Source of the DNA: JASJHI01 sp965371355
Lineage (GTDB): Bacteria; Actinomycetota; Acidimicrobiia; Acidimicrobiales; Ilumatobacteraceae
Direction: 5' to 3'
NCBI GenBank assembly: GCA_965371355.1
Contig: CBDUYD010000066.1
Span: 1-15,352, forward strand
DNA length: 15,352 nucleotides
Shown here piece by piece: positions 7,435 through 14,590 of the stretch. Every line of letters starts with the position of its first letter. Position 1 is the stretch's first letter. The notes beneath the pieces were generated by a model. The model saw nothing but the letters and a program-made list of their open reading frames with translations, was not told the origin of the DNA and did not search any database. Made by a program: the position numbers and the translations under genes.

Positions 7435-8852
7435 CGGGCCGGCTCCGGACGCGCCGCATCGGCGATGAGCGCGGGTTCGGCAAGGAGTAGCGATCGTGAG
7501 GCGGCGTGGGCGAGTTGTGGGGTGATCGCCTCGGCGAGGATGTCGGGGAAGACGCGGCCGGGTCGGCCGGGTGTTCCGTACTTCGCGAGGGTGCTCGCGG
7601 CCTCGGCCTCGAGGGGCGCGAGGTCGATGTCGTCCGCGATGACGCCGCCGACGCCCTTGCGCCGGCACAGCAGGAACGCCAGCCGGGCTTCGCTCACCGT
7701 GCCCACGCAGTCGGTCGGCTTGTAGCTCTCGAGGCCCAGCATCTTGAGCAGAATCGTGCGGTTCTCGGGCAGGTCGAACAGGTTTGCGCTGAAGGTGTCG
7801 GCAACCACCGACTCGGGCAGCCAGGCGACGTAGTTCATCCACACGTAGATGCACTTGGCGCAGCGACAGCACCAGGGCTTGATCTGGGCGCACGAGTGCG
7901 TGTCGGGGACGGCCTCGAGGCGGTCGTTGAGGAGCGTGAACACGGTGATGTCGTACATCGGCCGCAGGATGTGGAACGTCGCCACGTTGCTCACCAGTTT
8001 GGTCCGGATGTAGTCGTGGAGCAGCTCCTCGGCGCGGCTGCTCATCCCCCACAGGTAGTTGACGTCCTCACCGGTGCGGTCCCAGGTGAGGTTGTGTTCG
8101 TCGGTGCTCTTGGTGATCCCGAGCGCCACCTGGGTGTAGCCGTGTTGCAGGGCTACGGGGAGCGCTGTCCAGTAGGAGCTGACCGTCTCGGCGGCGATCA
8201 TCCGCTCGATGCCGAACTCGGGATGGACCAGGGCGGCGGGCGAGTCGATGGCGTCGTCGATGACCCACCCTCGATGGAGCCGGCCGTGGGCGCAGTGGCG
8301 GAGCAGGCCGTCGATGAGATCGTGCTGGTGGCTGCCGCGCCCGTAGGTCGAGTGCGAGTAGACGAACGCGTCGTAGTCGACGCCGCCGCGTTCGAGCAGG
8401 CTCATGCCGACGAGGCTGTCCTTGCCACCACCGCACAACATGAGCGTCTCGGTGCGACCCGGAACGACCGTGACCGGGCCCGCGCCCGTGCCGCTCACCG
8501 GCAGGTCGGGGCGGGGGAGGCGGTAGTCGGGCAGGTCGTTCTCGAAGCGCCACACAGCCCACACGTTGTGGAAGATCGTCTCCCAGAGGTTCCAGAAATC
8601 GTCGGTGACGAGGTCGGCATACGGCCCGAAGTCGATCGCGTCGGGCGCCAGGCTGGCCGCCTTGTTGGCCTCGAAGGCGAGGATGTGGAAGTCGACGACT
8701 CGCATGAAGGCGGGCCCATAGCGCTCGTCGAGCTGGTGAAAATCGACCGTGTCGTACCAGTACGAGGTGCTGAAGTGCATCTCGCCGACCCGGTACCGCA
8801 GCACGATCTGGCGCTGCGATCGCTGCACCGGTTCGAACACGAGGGTCGTCAT
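7431..8852 (-). CDS. PP-loop ATP-dependent enzyme, MurL-like (function unassigned)
   Basis: The protein has 473 residues. An N-terminal domain of about 130 residues is followed by a PP-loop (adenine nucleotide alpha-hydrolase) signature, CGGGKDSLVG, with Lys144, Asp145 and Ser146. That motif normally binds ATP and forms an adenylate. Later come ITKSTDEHNLTWD and a Cys cluster (321, 328, 329, 331, 334), probably a structural metal site, then KPTDCVGTVSEAR. This order recalls MurL, the ATP-dependent epimerase of UDP-MurNAc-L-Ala-L-Glu, but that comes from remembered family patterns and is not proven. No cell-wall gene lies nearby. It is the first gene before kynureninase and overlaps it by ATGA, so a role linked to tryptophan or kynurenine is possible. 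A QueC-like or tRNA-thiolation role is less likely given the long N-terminal domain. A TAGCGT box six bases before its ATG suggests a leaderless start. Confidence 0.8.
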   Translation of the reverse strand: MTTLVFEPVQRSQRQIVLRYRVGEMHFSTSYWYDTVDFHQLDERYGPAFMRVVDFHILAFEANKAASLAPDAIDFGPYADLVTDDFWNLWETIFHNVWAVWRFENDLPDYRLPRPDLPVSGTGAGPVTVVPGRTETLMLCGGGKDSLVGMSLLERGGVDYDAFVYSHSTYGRGSHQHDLIDGLLRHCAHGRLHRGWVIDDAIDSPAALVHPEFGIERMIAAETVSSYWTALPVALQHGYTQVALGITKSTDEHNLTWDRTGEDVNYLWGMSSRAEELLHDYIRTKLVSNVATFHILRPMYDITVFTLLNDRLEAVPDTHSCAQIKPWCCRCAKCIYVWMNYVAWLPESVVADTFSANLFDLPENRTILLKMLGLESYKPTDCVGTVSEARLAFLLCRRKGVGGVIADDIDLAPLEAEAASTLAKYGTPGRPGRVFPDILAEAITPQLAHAASRSLLLAEPALIADAARPEPAR

Positions 8853-8858
8853 GGCCCA

Positions 8859-8864
8859 ACGCTA
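8859..8864 (-). promoter_or_regulatory. Leaderless -10 box for the PP-loop/kynurenine unit
   Basis: TAGCGT (TAnnnT) is followed by exactly six bases and then the ATG at 8852. In actinobacteria this geometry marks transcription starting at the start codon. No Shine-Dalgarno sequence is visible, and no clear -35 element is seen. It would separate the kynurenine unit from the upstream genes. Confidence 0.55.
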
Positions 8865-8894
8865 CCGGCGGCGGGACGAGCGCTGGTCGTGGTG

Positions 8895-8922
8895 CACCGG
8901 CCCGAGTCACCGGCCCGAGTCA
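8895..8922. repeat. 13-base tandem duplication at the SDR stop codon
   Basis: On the minus strand TGACTCGGGCCGG occurs twice in a row (8922-8910, 8909-8897), with two more bases continuing the match. The first unit begins exactly with the TGA stop of the dehydrogenase. The repeat fills much of the 67-base gap before the PP-loop gene. It may be a recent slippage duplication. I do not see a strong terminator hairpin in the gap. Confidence 0.7.
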
Positions 8923-9720
8923 GCTGAGGATCAGCCCACCGTCGACCTCGATGGACTGGCCGGTGAGATACCGGGCGTCGTCGGACGCGAGAAAGGCCAC
9001 CACGCCGGCGATCTCCCAGGGCTCGGCCAGACGCTCGAGGGCGGTGTCGTCGGCCCGCATGGCGAGCCATTCGTCGGCGGTCATGCCGAGTGTCGCACCG
9101 ACCTCACCGGCCACGGTGTGCACCATCGCGGTGAGGGTGTTGCCCGGACACACCGCGTTGACGGTGATGCCGTGGGGGCCGAGCTCCATCGCCACAGACC
9201 GGGTGATGCCGATGACGCCACTCTTGGTGGCGGAGTACTCGGCGGAGTTCGGCCAGCTGGTCTTCGCCGCCATCGAGGCGATGTTGATGATCGAACCAGC
9301 ACCACGAGCGATCAGGTGGGGGGCGGCCAGCTGGTTCGAGATCAACACGCCGGTGAGGTTGGTCGCCTCGATGTCGCGCCAGCGTTCGAGGGGAATGTCG
9401 GTAAGGGCAGACCCGACGAAAATGCCGGCGCAGGCGACGAGAACGTCGATCCGTCCCCATTGCTCCACGACTGCGGCGAACGCGTCGCGTTGGGACTCTT
9501 GTGAGCGCACGTCGCACTCGAGTGCGACGGCTCTACCCCCCTGGGCGGTGACCTCGGCGGCGGTGGCCTGGTTCTCGGCCGTGTTGTAGTCGAGGCAGGC
9601 CACCCGGGCGCCCTCTGCGGCGAGGCGATGGGCGATCGCTTCGCCGATTCCGGTGGCCGAACCAGTGATGACGGCGACCCGGTCGGTGAACCGCTTCGAT
9701 GTCGGCATCTGATCGTTCAT
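8920..9720 (-). CDS. Short-chain dehydrogenase/reductase, classical type
   Basis: This 266-residue NAD(P)-dependent oxidoreductase is of the FabG-like classical SDR class. The cofactor motif TGSATGIG lies at 19-26, an acidic Asp after the second strand (ACLDYN) favours NAD(H), and CDV and ACAG follow. The catalytic triad is Ser149 (NIASMAA), Tyr162 and Lys166 (YSATK). The C-terminus has AVCPGNT and the final YLTGQSIEVDGG, typical of the family. The ATG at 9720 overlaps the stop of the molybdenum hydroxylase gene (ATGA); an in-frame ATG four codons later is possible but lacks that coupling. It closes the VOC, luciferase-like, molybdenum hydroxylase unit, so it probably oxidises or reduces an alcohol or ketone in the same pathway. 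The substrate cannot be named. Confidence 0.93.
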   Translation of the reverse strand: MNDQMPTSKRFTDRVAVITGSATGIGEAIAHRLAAEGARVACLDYNTAENQATAAEVTAQGGRAVALECDVRSQESQRDAFAAVVEQWGRIDVLVACAGIFVGSALTDIPLERWRDIEATNLTGVLISNQLAAPHLIARGAGSIINIASMAAKTSWPNSAEYSATKSGVIGITRSVAMELGPHGITVNAVCPGNTLTAMVHTVAGEVGATLGMTADEWLAMRADDTALERLAEPWEIAGVVAFLASDDARYLTGQSIEVDGGLILS

Positions 9721-12080
9721 CGCCGGCCTCGATCGTCGTCCCGCGCTCGCCGTGCCTCGAAGATCATCTGCGGGCTGACCGGCATCGACGTAAAGGTCGG
9801 CCCCGCGGGTCCGAGCGCGTCTTCGATCGCCGCCACGATGGCGGCCGGCGGCCCGATGATGCCTGCTTCTCCGGTGCCCTTCATCCCGCCGGGGATGATG
9901 GGAGACGGGGTGGTCATGTGGCCGAGACGGAAGTTGGGCACCTCGACCGCGGACGGGATGAGGTAGTCCATGAACGTCGTCGTCATGATCTGGCCGTCGT
10001 CGTTGTAGACGATCTCCTCGTGGAGTGCGGCGGCGACTCCCTGCGCGACCCCACCGTGGATCTGTCCGTCGACGATCATGGGGTTGAGAATCGTGCCGCA
10101 ATCGTGCATGACCGCGTAGTCGAGCAGTGTGACCGCCCCGGTGTCGACGTCGACCTCCACGACCACATGATTGAGCCCGTAGGGCCATGCCTGATCGGGC
10201 GGATCGTAGACCTCGATGACCTCCAGGCCCGGTGCCATCCCGGGCGGCAGATCGATGGCCCGCAGGTAGGCGGCGCGGCCGATGTCGGACATTGTGATCG
10301 AACGGTCGGGTGAGCCGATCACCGAGATCGTGCCGTCCTCGATCACGAGATCCCCGGGTGCCGCTTCCAGCATGTGGGCGGCGATCGTCTCGATCTTCTC
10401 CCGCAGCGCGGCCGACGCCTTGAGCACCGCGGCGCCGCCGATCGCCGCCGATCGGCTAGCCCCCGTGCCGTGGCCGGTGTAGGGGCAGGCGTCGGTGTCG
10501 CCGGTGATCACCTCGATCTGATCCGGGTGGACACCGACCGCGTCGGCGCACAGCTGCGCCAGACCATTGGTGAATCCCTGCCCCATCTCGCACAGCCCGG
10601 TGAAGATCGTGATCTCTCCGCCGGGCTCCATGCGGATGTTGGAGATGTCGTAGCCGCCCTGTTCGAGGCCGCCCTGGTTCATCTTGCAAGAGGGCCCGAG
10701 CGCGGTGTTCTCGACATAGAACGAGAGCCCGATGCCCACCTGGCGGCCCTGGTCGCGGGCGTCTGCCCGGTAGGTGAGCCATTCGTCGTGGCGACCCAAC
10801 TCGAGGCCGCGATCGAGGCACTCGGCGTAGCGCCCGCTGTCGAAGGTGTGGAAGAGGCTCGTGTAGGGGAATTGGTCGGGTGGGACGAAGTTCCTGCGCC
10901 GGATCTCGGCCCGGTCCAGCCGCAACTCCGTCGCGAGGAGATCGACCATGCGTTCGACGACGAAGTTGGCCTGGGGTTGGCCCCAGCCGCGGTAGGAGCC
11001 TGACGGAACCTTGTTGGTGACGATCGCTTTCAGTCGGGCCCGGGCGTTGGGGATGACGTAGGCATTGGTCATCATCACCGAGGTGAGCCAGGCCGGGCCG
11101 TAGCTGACCATGTGCATGTAGGCGCCCATGTCGGCGAACAGTTCGGCCGCGATCCCGACGATGGTGCCGTCGCGGTTGCCTGCGATGGTCGCGTCGATGG
11201 TCTGCTGGCGGGCGTGCACCGAGGCGACGAACGATTCCGACCGTCCCTCGAGCCATAGCAGCGGTCGATCGAACATCGGGGCGAGTAGCGCGACCATCGA
11301 CTCCTCGCAGTAGTAGTGGAACTTCGTGCCGAACCCGCCGCCCACGGTCGGCACTCGCACCTGCACCTTGTGCTCGGGAAGTCCGGTGATGTCGGCGACG
11401 AAGTCGCGCACGATGTTGGGACTTTGGGTGGAGGTCCACAACTCCAACCGGCCGCGGCTGGAATCCCACTCGCCGAGCACACCCCGCGGCTCGATCGACG
11501 CGCCGGTCTGGCGTCCGATCGACAATCGGGCGCGCACGACCACGTCGGCGGACGCGATCGCCGCGTCGACATCGCCCATTTCGACGTCGAAGGCGCCGGC
11601 GATGTTGTCGGGCCAGCCCTCGTGGATCCGTGGCGACTCGTCGTCGAGCGCCGCCAGGACGTCCATCACCACGTCGAGTTCGCGATAGTCGACGATCACG
11701 GCGTTGACGGCGTCGACCACCACGGCCTCGGTGGTGCCGACGATCACCGCCACCGCCTCGCCGACATGGCGGACCCGATCGTCGGCCAGCGCGTGATACG
11801 GCGTGGGGCGGGTGCCCAGCCGGTGGGTGCTCGGTTGCGGGCGCAGGTCCGGGAAGTCGGCGGCGGTGAACACCGCTTCGATGCCGGGCATCGCAGCGGC
11901 CTCGGTGATGTCGATCGACACGATCTCGGCGTGGGCGAGCGTGCTGCGCACGAAGCCGACCCGTAGCGTGTCGGCGGTGGCGAGGTCGGCGATGTAGCGG
12001 GCCGCGCCGGTCAGCAGGGCGGGATCCTCCCGGCGGGCGAGAGGCGCGCCCACCCAGCGTGGTGCTCGGTCACCGATCAC
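9717..12080 (-). CDS. Molybdenum hydroxylase large subunit (xanthine dehydrogenase/CoxL family)
   Basis: This 787-residue molybdopterin-cytosine-dinucleotide-type large subunit has normal length. It starts with the family's G-A-P-L-A-R-R-E-D-P-A-L-L-T-G-A-A-R-Y segment. VGGGFGTK (246-253) contributes to cofactor binding. The active-site loop is SGSYRGWGQ with Tyr363, so it lacks the AYxCSFR loop of true form I CO dehydrogenase. GMKGTGEAG holds the catalytic Glu738. Such enzymes hydroxylate aldehydes, purines or N-heterocycles using water. They normally need an FeS small subunit and an FAD medium subunit, and neither is encoded in the window. The GTG start is one base after the stop of the luciferase-like gene, and the SDR overlaps its end, so it belongs to one coupled unit. 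The substrate is unknown; CO oxidation is unlikely. Confidence 0.93.
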   Translation of the reverse strand: MIGDRAPRWVGAPLARREDPALLTGAARYIADLATADTLRVGFVRSTLAHAEIVSIDITEAAAMPGIEAVFTAADFPDLRPQPSTHRLGTRPTPYHALADDRVRHVGEAVAVIVGTTEAVVVDAVNAVIVDYRELDVVMDVLAALDDESPRIHEGWPDNIAGAFDVEMGDVDAAIASADVVVRARLSIGRQTGASIEPRGVLGEWDSSRGRLELWTSTQSPNIVRDFVADITGLPEHKVQVRVPTVGGGFGTKFHYYCEESMVALLAPMFDRPLLWLEGRSESFVASVHARQQTIDATIAGNRDGTIVGIAAELFADMGAYMHMVSYGPAWLTSVMMTNAYVIPNARARLKAIVTNKVPSGSYRGWGQPQANFVVERMVDLLATELRLDRAEIRRRNFVPPDQFPYTSLFHTFDSGRYAECLDRGLELGRHDEWLTYRADARDQGRQVGIGLSFYVENTALGPSCKMNQGGLEQGGYDISNIRMEPGGEITIFTGLCEMGQGFTNGLAQLCADAVGVHPDQIEVITGDTDACPYTGHGTGASRSAAIGGAAVLKASAALREKIETIAAHMLEAAPGDLVIEDGTISVIGSPDRSITMSDIGRAAYLRAIDLPPGMAPGLEVIEVYDPPDQAWPYGLNHVVVEVDVDTGAVTLLDYAVMHDCGTILNPMIVDGQIHGGVAQGVAAALHEEIVYNDDGQIMTTTFMDYLIPSAVEVPNFRLGHMTTPSPIIPGGMKGTGEAGIIGPPAAIVAAIEDALGPAGPTFTSMPVSPQMIFEARRARDDDRGRR

Positions 12081-12081
12081 G

Positions 12082-13050
12082 TCAGACCCTCTCCATCACG
12101 TCGGCCACCTCGGTCATCAGCGTTGCCGCGGCCTTCATGTCGGCCACGACGAGCATGAACTCGTCGAATCCGTGCAGGTGGAAGAGCCCGCGCAGTTCGG
12201 CCGCACACTCGTCGATCGAACCCATGATGACGAACGGCTCGATCCACTCGTCCGGGATCAGCTTGGCCGCCTCGTCGAGGCCGTGGGTCATCGCCTCGCG
12301 GATCGCCGCGGTGTGCTCGTCGGTGATGCCGAGGGCCTCTTTCACCGCCACCGGCGAGTCGACGAGCCGGTAGGTCATGTGGGGGCGGACATCCTCGATC
12401 CGGTCCGGGTTCGTGATCACCATCGTGGAGTAGCACATGATCGGGTTGTTGCCCGTCGTGGCGGCCCCCTGACGGACCGTGTCGACGAAGGTCCCGAGCG
12501 ACGGCTTGTGGAGGAACTCGAGAAGCACTCCGTCCACGATCGCGCCCGCCTGACGGAGCATCTTCGGTCCGCGGCCGGCAAACCAGATCTCGATGTCGGG
12601 CCGGCCGTAGTCGAGTGATGCGGCCGAGAGCGAGAGGGTCTCACCCCGGTAGTCGACCACCTCGCCGGAGAACAACGCCCGGGTGGCCTCGACAGCCTCG
12701 CGGACATGGACGACGGGACGGGGTCGTGCCACTTCCAGCGGACCGAGTGTGAGGCTGCCTCCGGCGCCGATACCGAGGAAGGCGCGCCCCCCTGACAACT
12801 CGTCGAGCGTCGCGATCGCGGCCGCGGTGAGCGCGGGGTGACGGCTGTAGGGGTTGACGATGCCCGTGCCGATCTCGATCGATTCTGTGGCGGTGGCGAT
12901 CGCCGCCATCGTGACCATCACGTCGCGGGTGGCGAGGCCCTCGTCGGGGACCCAGACCCGCCGGTAGCCGAGCGCTTCGGCCTGCCGGGCCAGCTCGACC
13001 GCCGTGGCGACCGGTACATCGGTATGGAGCATGACCGAACCGGAGATCAC
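12082..13050 (-). CDS. Luciferase-like (LLM) F420-dependent oxidoreductase
   Basis: This 322-residue TIM-barrel protein belongs to the bacterial luciferase-like family, closest in pattern to the MER-like F420-dependent members. ARQAEALGYRRVWVPDE forms the first barrel region. IEIGTGIVNPYSRHPALTAA is the usual strand after it, and LDELSGGRAFLGIGAGG is the family signature. No signal peptide or extra domain is seen. The GTG start at 13050 overlaps the VOC stop (GTGA), which settles the start over the ATG six codons later (13032). The gene ends one base before the molybdenum hydroxylase start. Coenzyme F420 rather than FMN is inferred from the subfamily pattern and the actinobacterial context. 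Its substrate is presumably shared with the VOC, molybdenum hydroxylase and SDR genes. Confidence 0.88.
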   Translation of the reverse strand: MISGSVMLHTDVPVATAVELARQAEALGYRRVWVPDEGLATRDVMVTMAAIATATESIEIGTGIVNPYSRHPALTAAAIATLDELSGGRAFLGIGAGGSLTLGPLEVARPRPVVHVREAVEATRALFSGEVVDYRGETLSLSAASLDYGRPDIEIWFAGRGPKMLRQAGAIVDGVLLEFLHKPSLGTFVDTVRQGAATTGNNPIMCYSTMVITNPDRIEDVRPHMTYRLVDSPVAVKEALGITDEHTAAIREAMTHGLDEAAKLIPDEWIEPFVIMGSIDECAAELRGLFHLHGFDEFMLVVADMKAAATLMTEVADVMERV

Positions 13051-13412
13051 GACGGGTCGCCGGTGATCGTGAAGAGCGTGACCGTGAGGTTCTCGGGCCC
13101 GGTGAGGGTGGCGTTGCGGTGACCCCACGGCTGGTCGGTGGGGGGTGAAACGAAATCGACACCGGCGGCCTCCAGCCGGTCGCACCACTCGTCGATGTCG
13201 TCGACCTGCCAGGCCAACGCAGCTCCGCTCATGGTCGAACTCGTCGCGTCGCCGGCGAAGATCTCGATCTGTCCTTCGCCCGCGGCCGAGATGATCGTTC
13301 CCCTCCCGTGGTCGTCCCAGCAACGCAGTACGGCAAGCCCCATCGTGTCTGTGAAGAAGGCGACCGTGTTGTCGTAGTCGGCGGCGGTGAACAGGACTCG
13401 GAACTCGGACAC
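13047..13412 (-). CDS. VOC-superfamily protein (glyoxalase/extradiol dioxygenase fold)
   Basis: This small protein of 121 residues has two beta-alpha-beta-beta-beta repeats of the vicinal oxygen chelate type. The first starts FRVLFTAADYDNTVAFFTDT and ends near GQIEIFAG. The second starts ALAWQVDDIDEWCDRLEAAG and ends in ENLTVTLFTI. Metal ligands are not all evident: the first position is not His, though a Glu lies in IEIF. It may therefore bind a ligand without metal catalysis, as bleomycin-resistance-like members do. The start is GTG, with a TACGAT box six bases upstream and no Shine-Dalgarno site, consistent with a leaderless mRNA. It heads the minus-strand unit running to the SDR. Exact function is unknown. 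Confidence 0.85.
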   Translation of the reverse strand: MSEFRVLFTAADYDNTVAFFTDTMGLAVLRCWDDHGRGTIISAAGEGQIEIFAGDATSSTMSGAALAWQVDDIDEWCDRLEAAGVDFVSPPTDQPWGHRNATLTGPENLTVTLFTITGDPS

Positions 13413-13418
13413 GGCTGA

Positions 13419-13424
13419 ATCGTA
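13419..13424 (-). promoter_or_regulatory. Leaderless -10 box for the VOC-led unit
   Basis: TACGAT (TAnnnT) is followed by six bases and then GTG 13412. Transcription would begin at the start codon. It shares the 46-base divergent region with the promoter at 13447. No convincing -35 box is seen. Confidence 0.55.
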
Positions 13425-13446
13425 GTGATCGGTCGTCTGGTCGATC

Positions 13447-13452
13447 TATGTT
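13447..13452 (+). promoter_or_regulatory. Leaderless -10 box for the flavodoxin-fold gene at 13459
   Basis: TATGTT (TAnnnT) is followed by six bases and then ATG 13459, the same geometry as its divergent partner at 13419. No ribosome binding site is present. Confidence 0.55.
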
Positions 13453-13458
13453 TCGCTG

Positions 13459-14067
13459 ATGCGCGTCGTCGTGCTCCAGTGCCATCCGCTGCGAACCAGC
13501 TACAACGAGGCGTTGCTCGACCGCGCGCTGGCGGGAATCCGGGCCGCGGGGAGTGAACCGGATCTGTACCGGTTGGCCGAATCGGCCGGGCCCGCGCCCG
13601 CCGACCTCGATGGGGTCGACCTGTTGGCGTTCGTCCATCCCGTCTGGTGGGGGGGACATCCCGCTCCACTCCTCGGCTGGGTCCAGCAACGTCTCGGCCC
13701 CTGGATCGACGGTGCCGAGCCCGCGGACACCTCGCCGCTGCGGACGGTTCGGGAACTGCTGACGGTTACCAGTCTTGGCTCGTCACGGATGGTCAATCGC
13801 CTCCAGGGCGAGAACGCGCGTCGGCTCATGTCGCGCACCGTGCTGCCACTGTGCGCCCCCGGTGCCCACCATCATTGGACGGCGCTCTACAAGCTCGATC
13901 GTGTCGACCGGTCCGAGCTGACGGCGTTCCTCGACACGGTTCATGGCGACGCGCGAGCGGCCGCCGACCGCCTCACCACCGGGACAGGCGCCGATCGATC
14001 AGAGAGCGGTCGACGGCTCCGGTGGGCATTCCCACGAAGGTTCGCCGACAGGAACGGGCGCAGCTGA
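13459..14067 (+). CDS. Flavodoxin-fold NAD(P)H oxidoreductase (quinone reductase-like)
   Basis: This 202-residue protein is of the flavodoxin_2 / NAD(P)H quinone reductase type. It starts MRVVVLQCHPLRTSYNEALL, the flavin phosphate-binding strand and loop with the family's H-P and S-x-N pattern. HPVWWGGHPAPLLGWVQQ is the characteristic flavin-ring segment, and a late HHHWTALYK resembles the catalytic-site loop. Such enzymes pass two electrons from NAD(P)H to quinones or free flavin. The last 30 or so residues are Arg-rich and lie in the overlap with the convergent gene (13973-14067); they do not look family-like. The gene diverges from the VOC-led unit. Reduced-flavin supply to nearby monooxygenases is a possible role, not shown by sequence. 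Confidence 0.85.
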   Translation: MRVVVLQCHPLRTSYNEALLDRALAGIRAAGSEPDLYRLAESAGPAPADLDGVDLLAFVHPVWWGGHPAPLLGWVQQRLGPWIDGAEPADTSPLRTVRELLTVTSLGSSRMVNRLQGENARRLMSRTVLPLCAPGAHHHWTALYKLDRVDRSELTAFLDTVHGDARAAADRLTTGTGADRSESGRRLRWAFPRRFADRNGRS

Positions 14068-14536
14068 GCCGTAGGGCTCGGAGGATGGTGGCCCGGCCTC
14101 CGTCGCGGGCCCTTGCCATCGCCAGTCGACCGTGCGGCCGAGTGGTGACCACCCCGATGCGTTTGATGTGGGTCATGCCCGGGGAGACCCGCCCGGCCGA
14201 GTCGAAAACGAACGCCACTCCCGGGAGGAGAACTCGCTCGAGCCATGCCTTGAGAATCTGCGGCATCGTGAAGGTGGTTGTCGGATAGCAGAACAGCAGG
14301 GCGTCGGCCCGGGCGACGAGATCGGCCGATCGCCGCACTTCTTGGCTGACGATGTTCTCATCGTCGTGATAGGCCTCGCGTTCGGCGCCGCTCATCGCGG
14401 GTGCGAATGCCTCGGTGACGAGCTCGATCCGGGTAACCTCGCTACCCGTTCCCGAGAGTGTCGCGATCGCTTCGTCGACGGCGATGCGGTCGGGGTCGTC
14501 GGGACGGTAGGCGTCGATCACCAGCACTCGTTCCAC
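13973..14536 (-). CDS. Second flavodoxin-fold NAD(P)H oxidoreductase
   Basis: The protein is 187 residues long from GTG 14536. It begins with a beta strand, VERVLVIDAY, then PAMSGAEREAYHDD, a close match to the M-S-x-x-E-R-x-x-Y-H segment of NAD(P)H dehydrogenase (quinone) proteins. FCYPTTTFTMPQILKAWLERVLLPGVAF is the flavin-ring region, and GMPTGAVDR near the end fits the family's C-terminal G-M/G-L element. It belongs to the same broad family as its convergent neighbour but to a different subgroup. The two overlap tail to tail by 95 bases. A TACTCT box seven bases before the GTG suggests a leaderless start. Later in-frame GTG codons at 14527 and 14521 are possible but would trim the first strand. 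Confidence 0.85.
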   Translation of the reverse strand: MERVLVIDAYRPDDPDRIAVDEAIATLSGTGSEVTRIELVTEAFAPAMSGAEREAYHDDENIVSQEVRRSADLVARADALLFCYPTTTFTMPQILKAWLERVLLPGVAFVFDSAGRVSPGMTHIKRIGVVTTRPHGRLAMARARDGGRATILRALRLSCARSCRRTFVGMPTGAVDRSLIDRRLSRW

Positions 14537-14543
14537 CGTCAGG

Positions 14544-14549
14544 AGAGTA
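14544..14549 (-). promoter_or_regulatory. Leaderless -10 box for the gene starting at 14536
   Basis: TACTCT (TAnnnT) is followed by seven bases and then GTG 14536. It lies in the 60-base region shared with the divergent luciferase-like gene. No Shine-Dalgarno site supports another start. Confidence 0.5.
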
Positions 14550-14584
14550 GGGCACGACCCGGCGAGACGGGCGTGTCGGTTGTC

Positions 14585-14590
14585 TAAGGT
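14585..14590 (+). promoter_or_regulatory. Leaderless -10 box for the luciferase-like gene at 14597
   Basis: TAAGGT (TAnnnT) is followed by six bases and then ATG 14597. AAGG inside the same box could instead be read as a weak ribosome binding site, so the two readings compete here. Confidence 0.5.

Noticed and set aside
7506..8927. Open frame of 473 codons on the plus strand, wholly opposite the PP-loop gene
   Set aside because: Its translation is low in complexity with no family motif. The minus frame has clear PP-loop and Cys motifs. Long antisense frames are expected in GC-rich codon usage.
9717..12080. Carbon monoxide dehydrogenase (form I CoxL)
   Set aside because: The AYxCSFR active-site loop is replaced by SYRGWGQ, and coxM and coxS are absent nearby.
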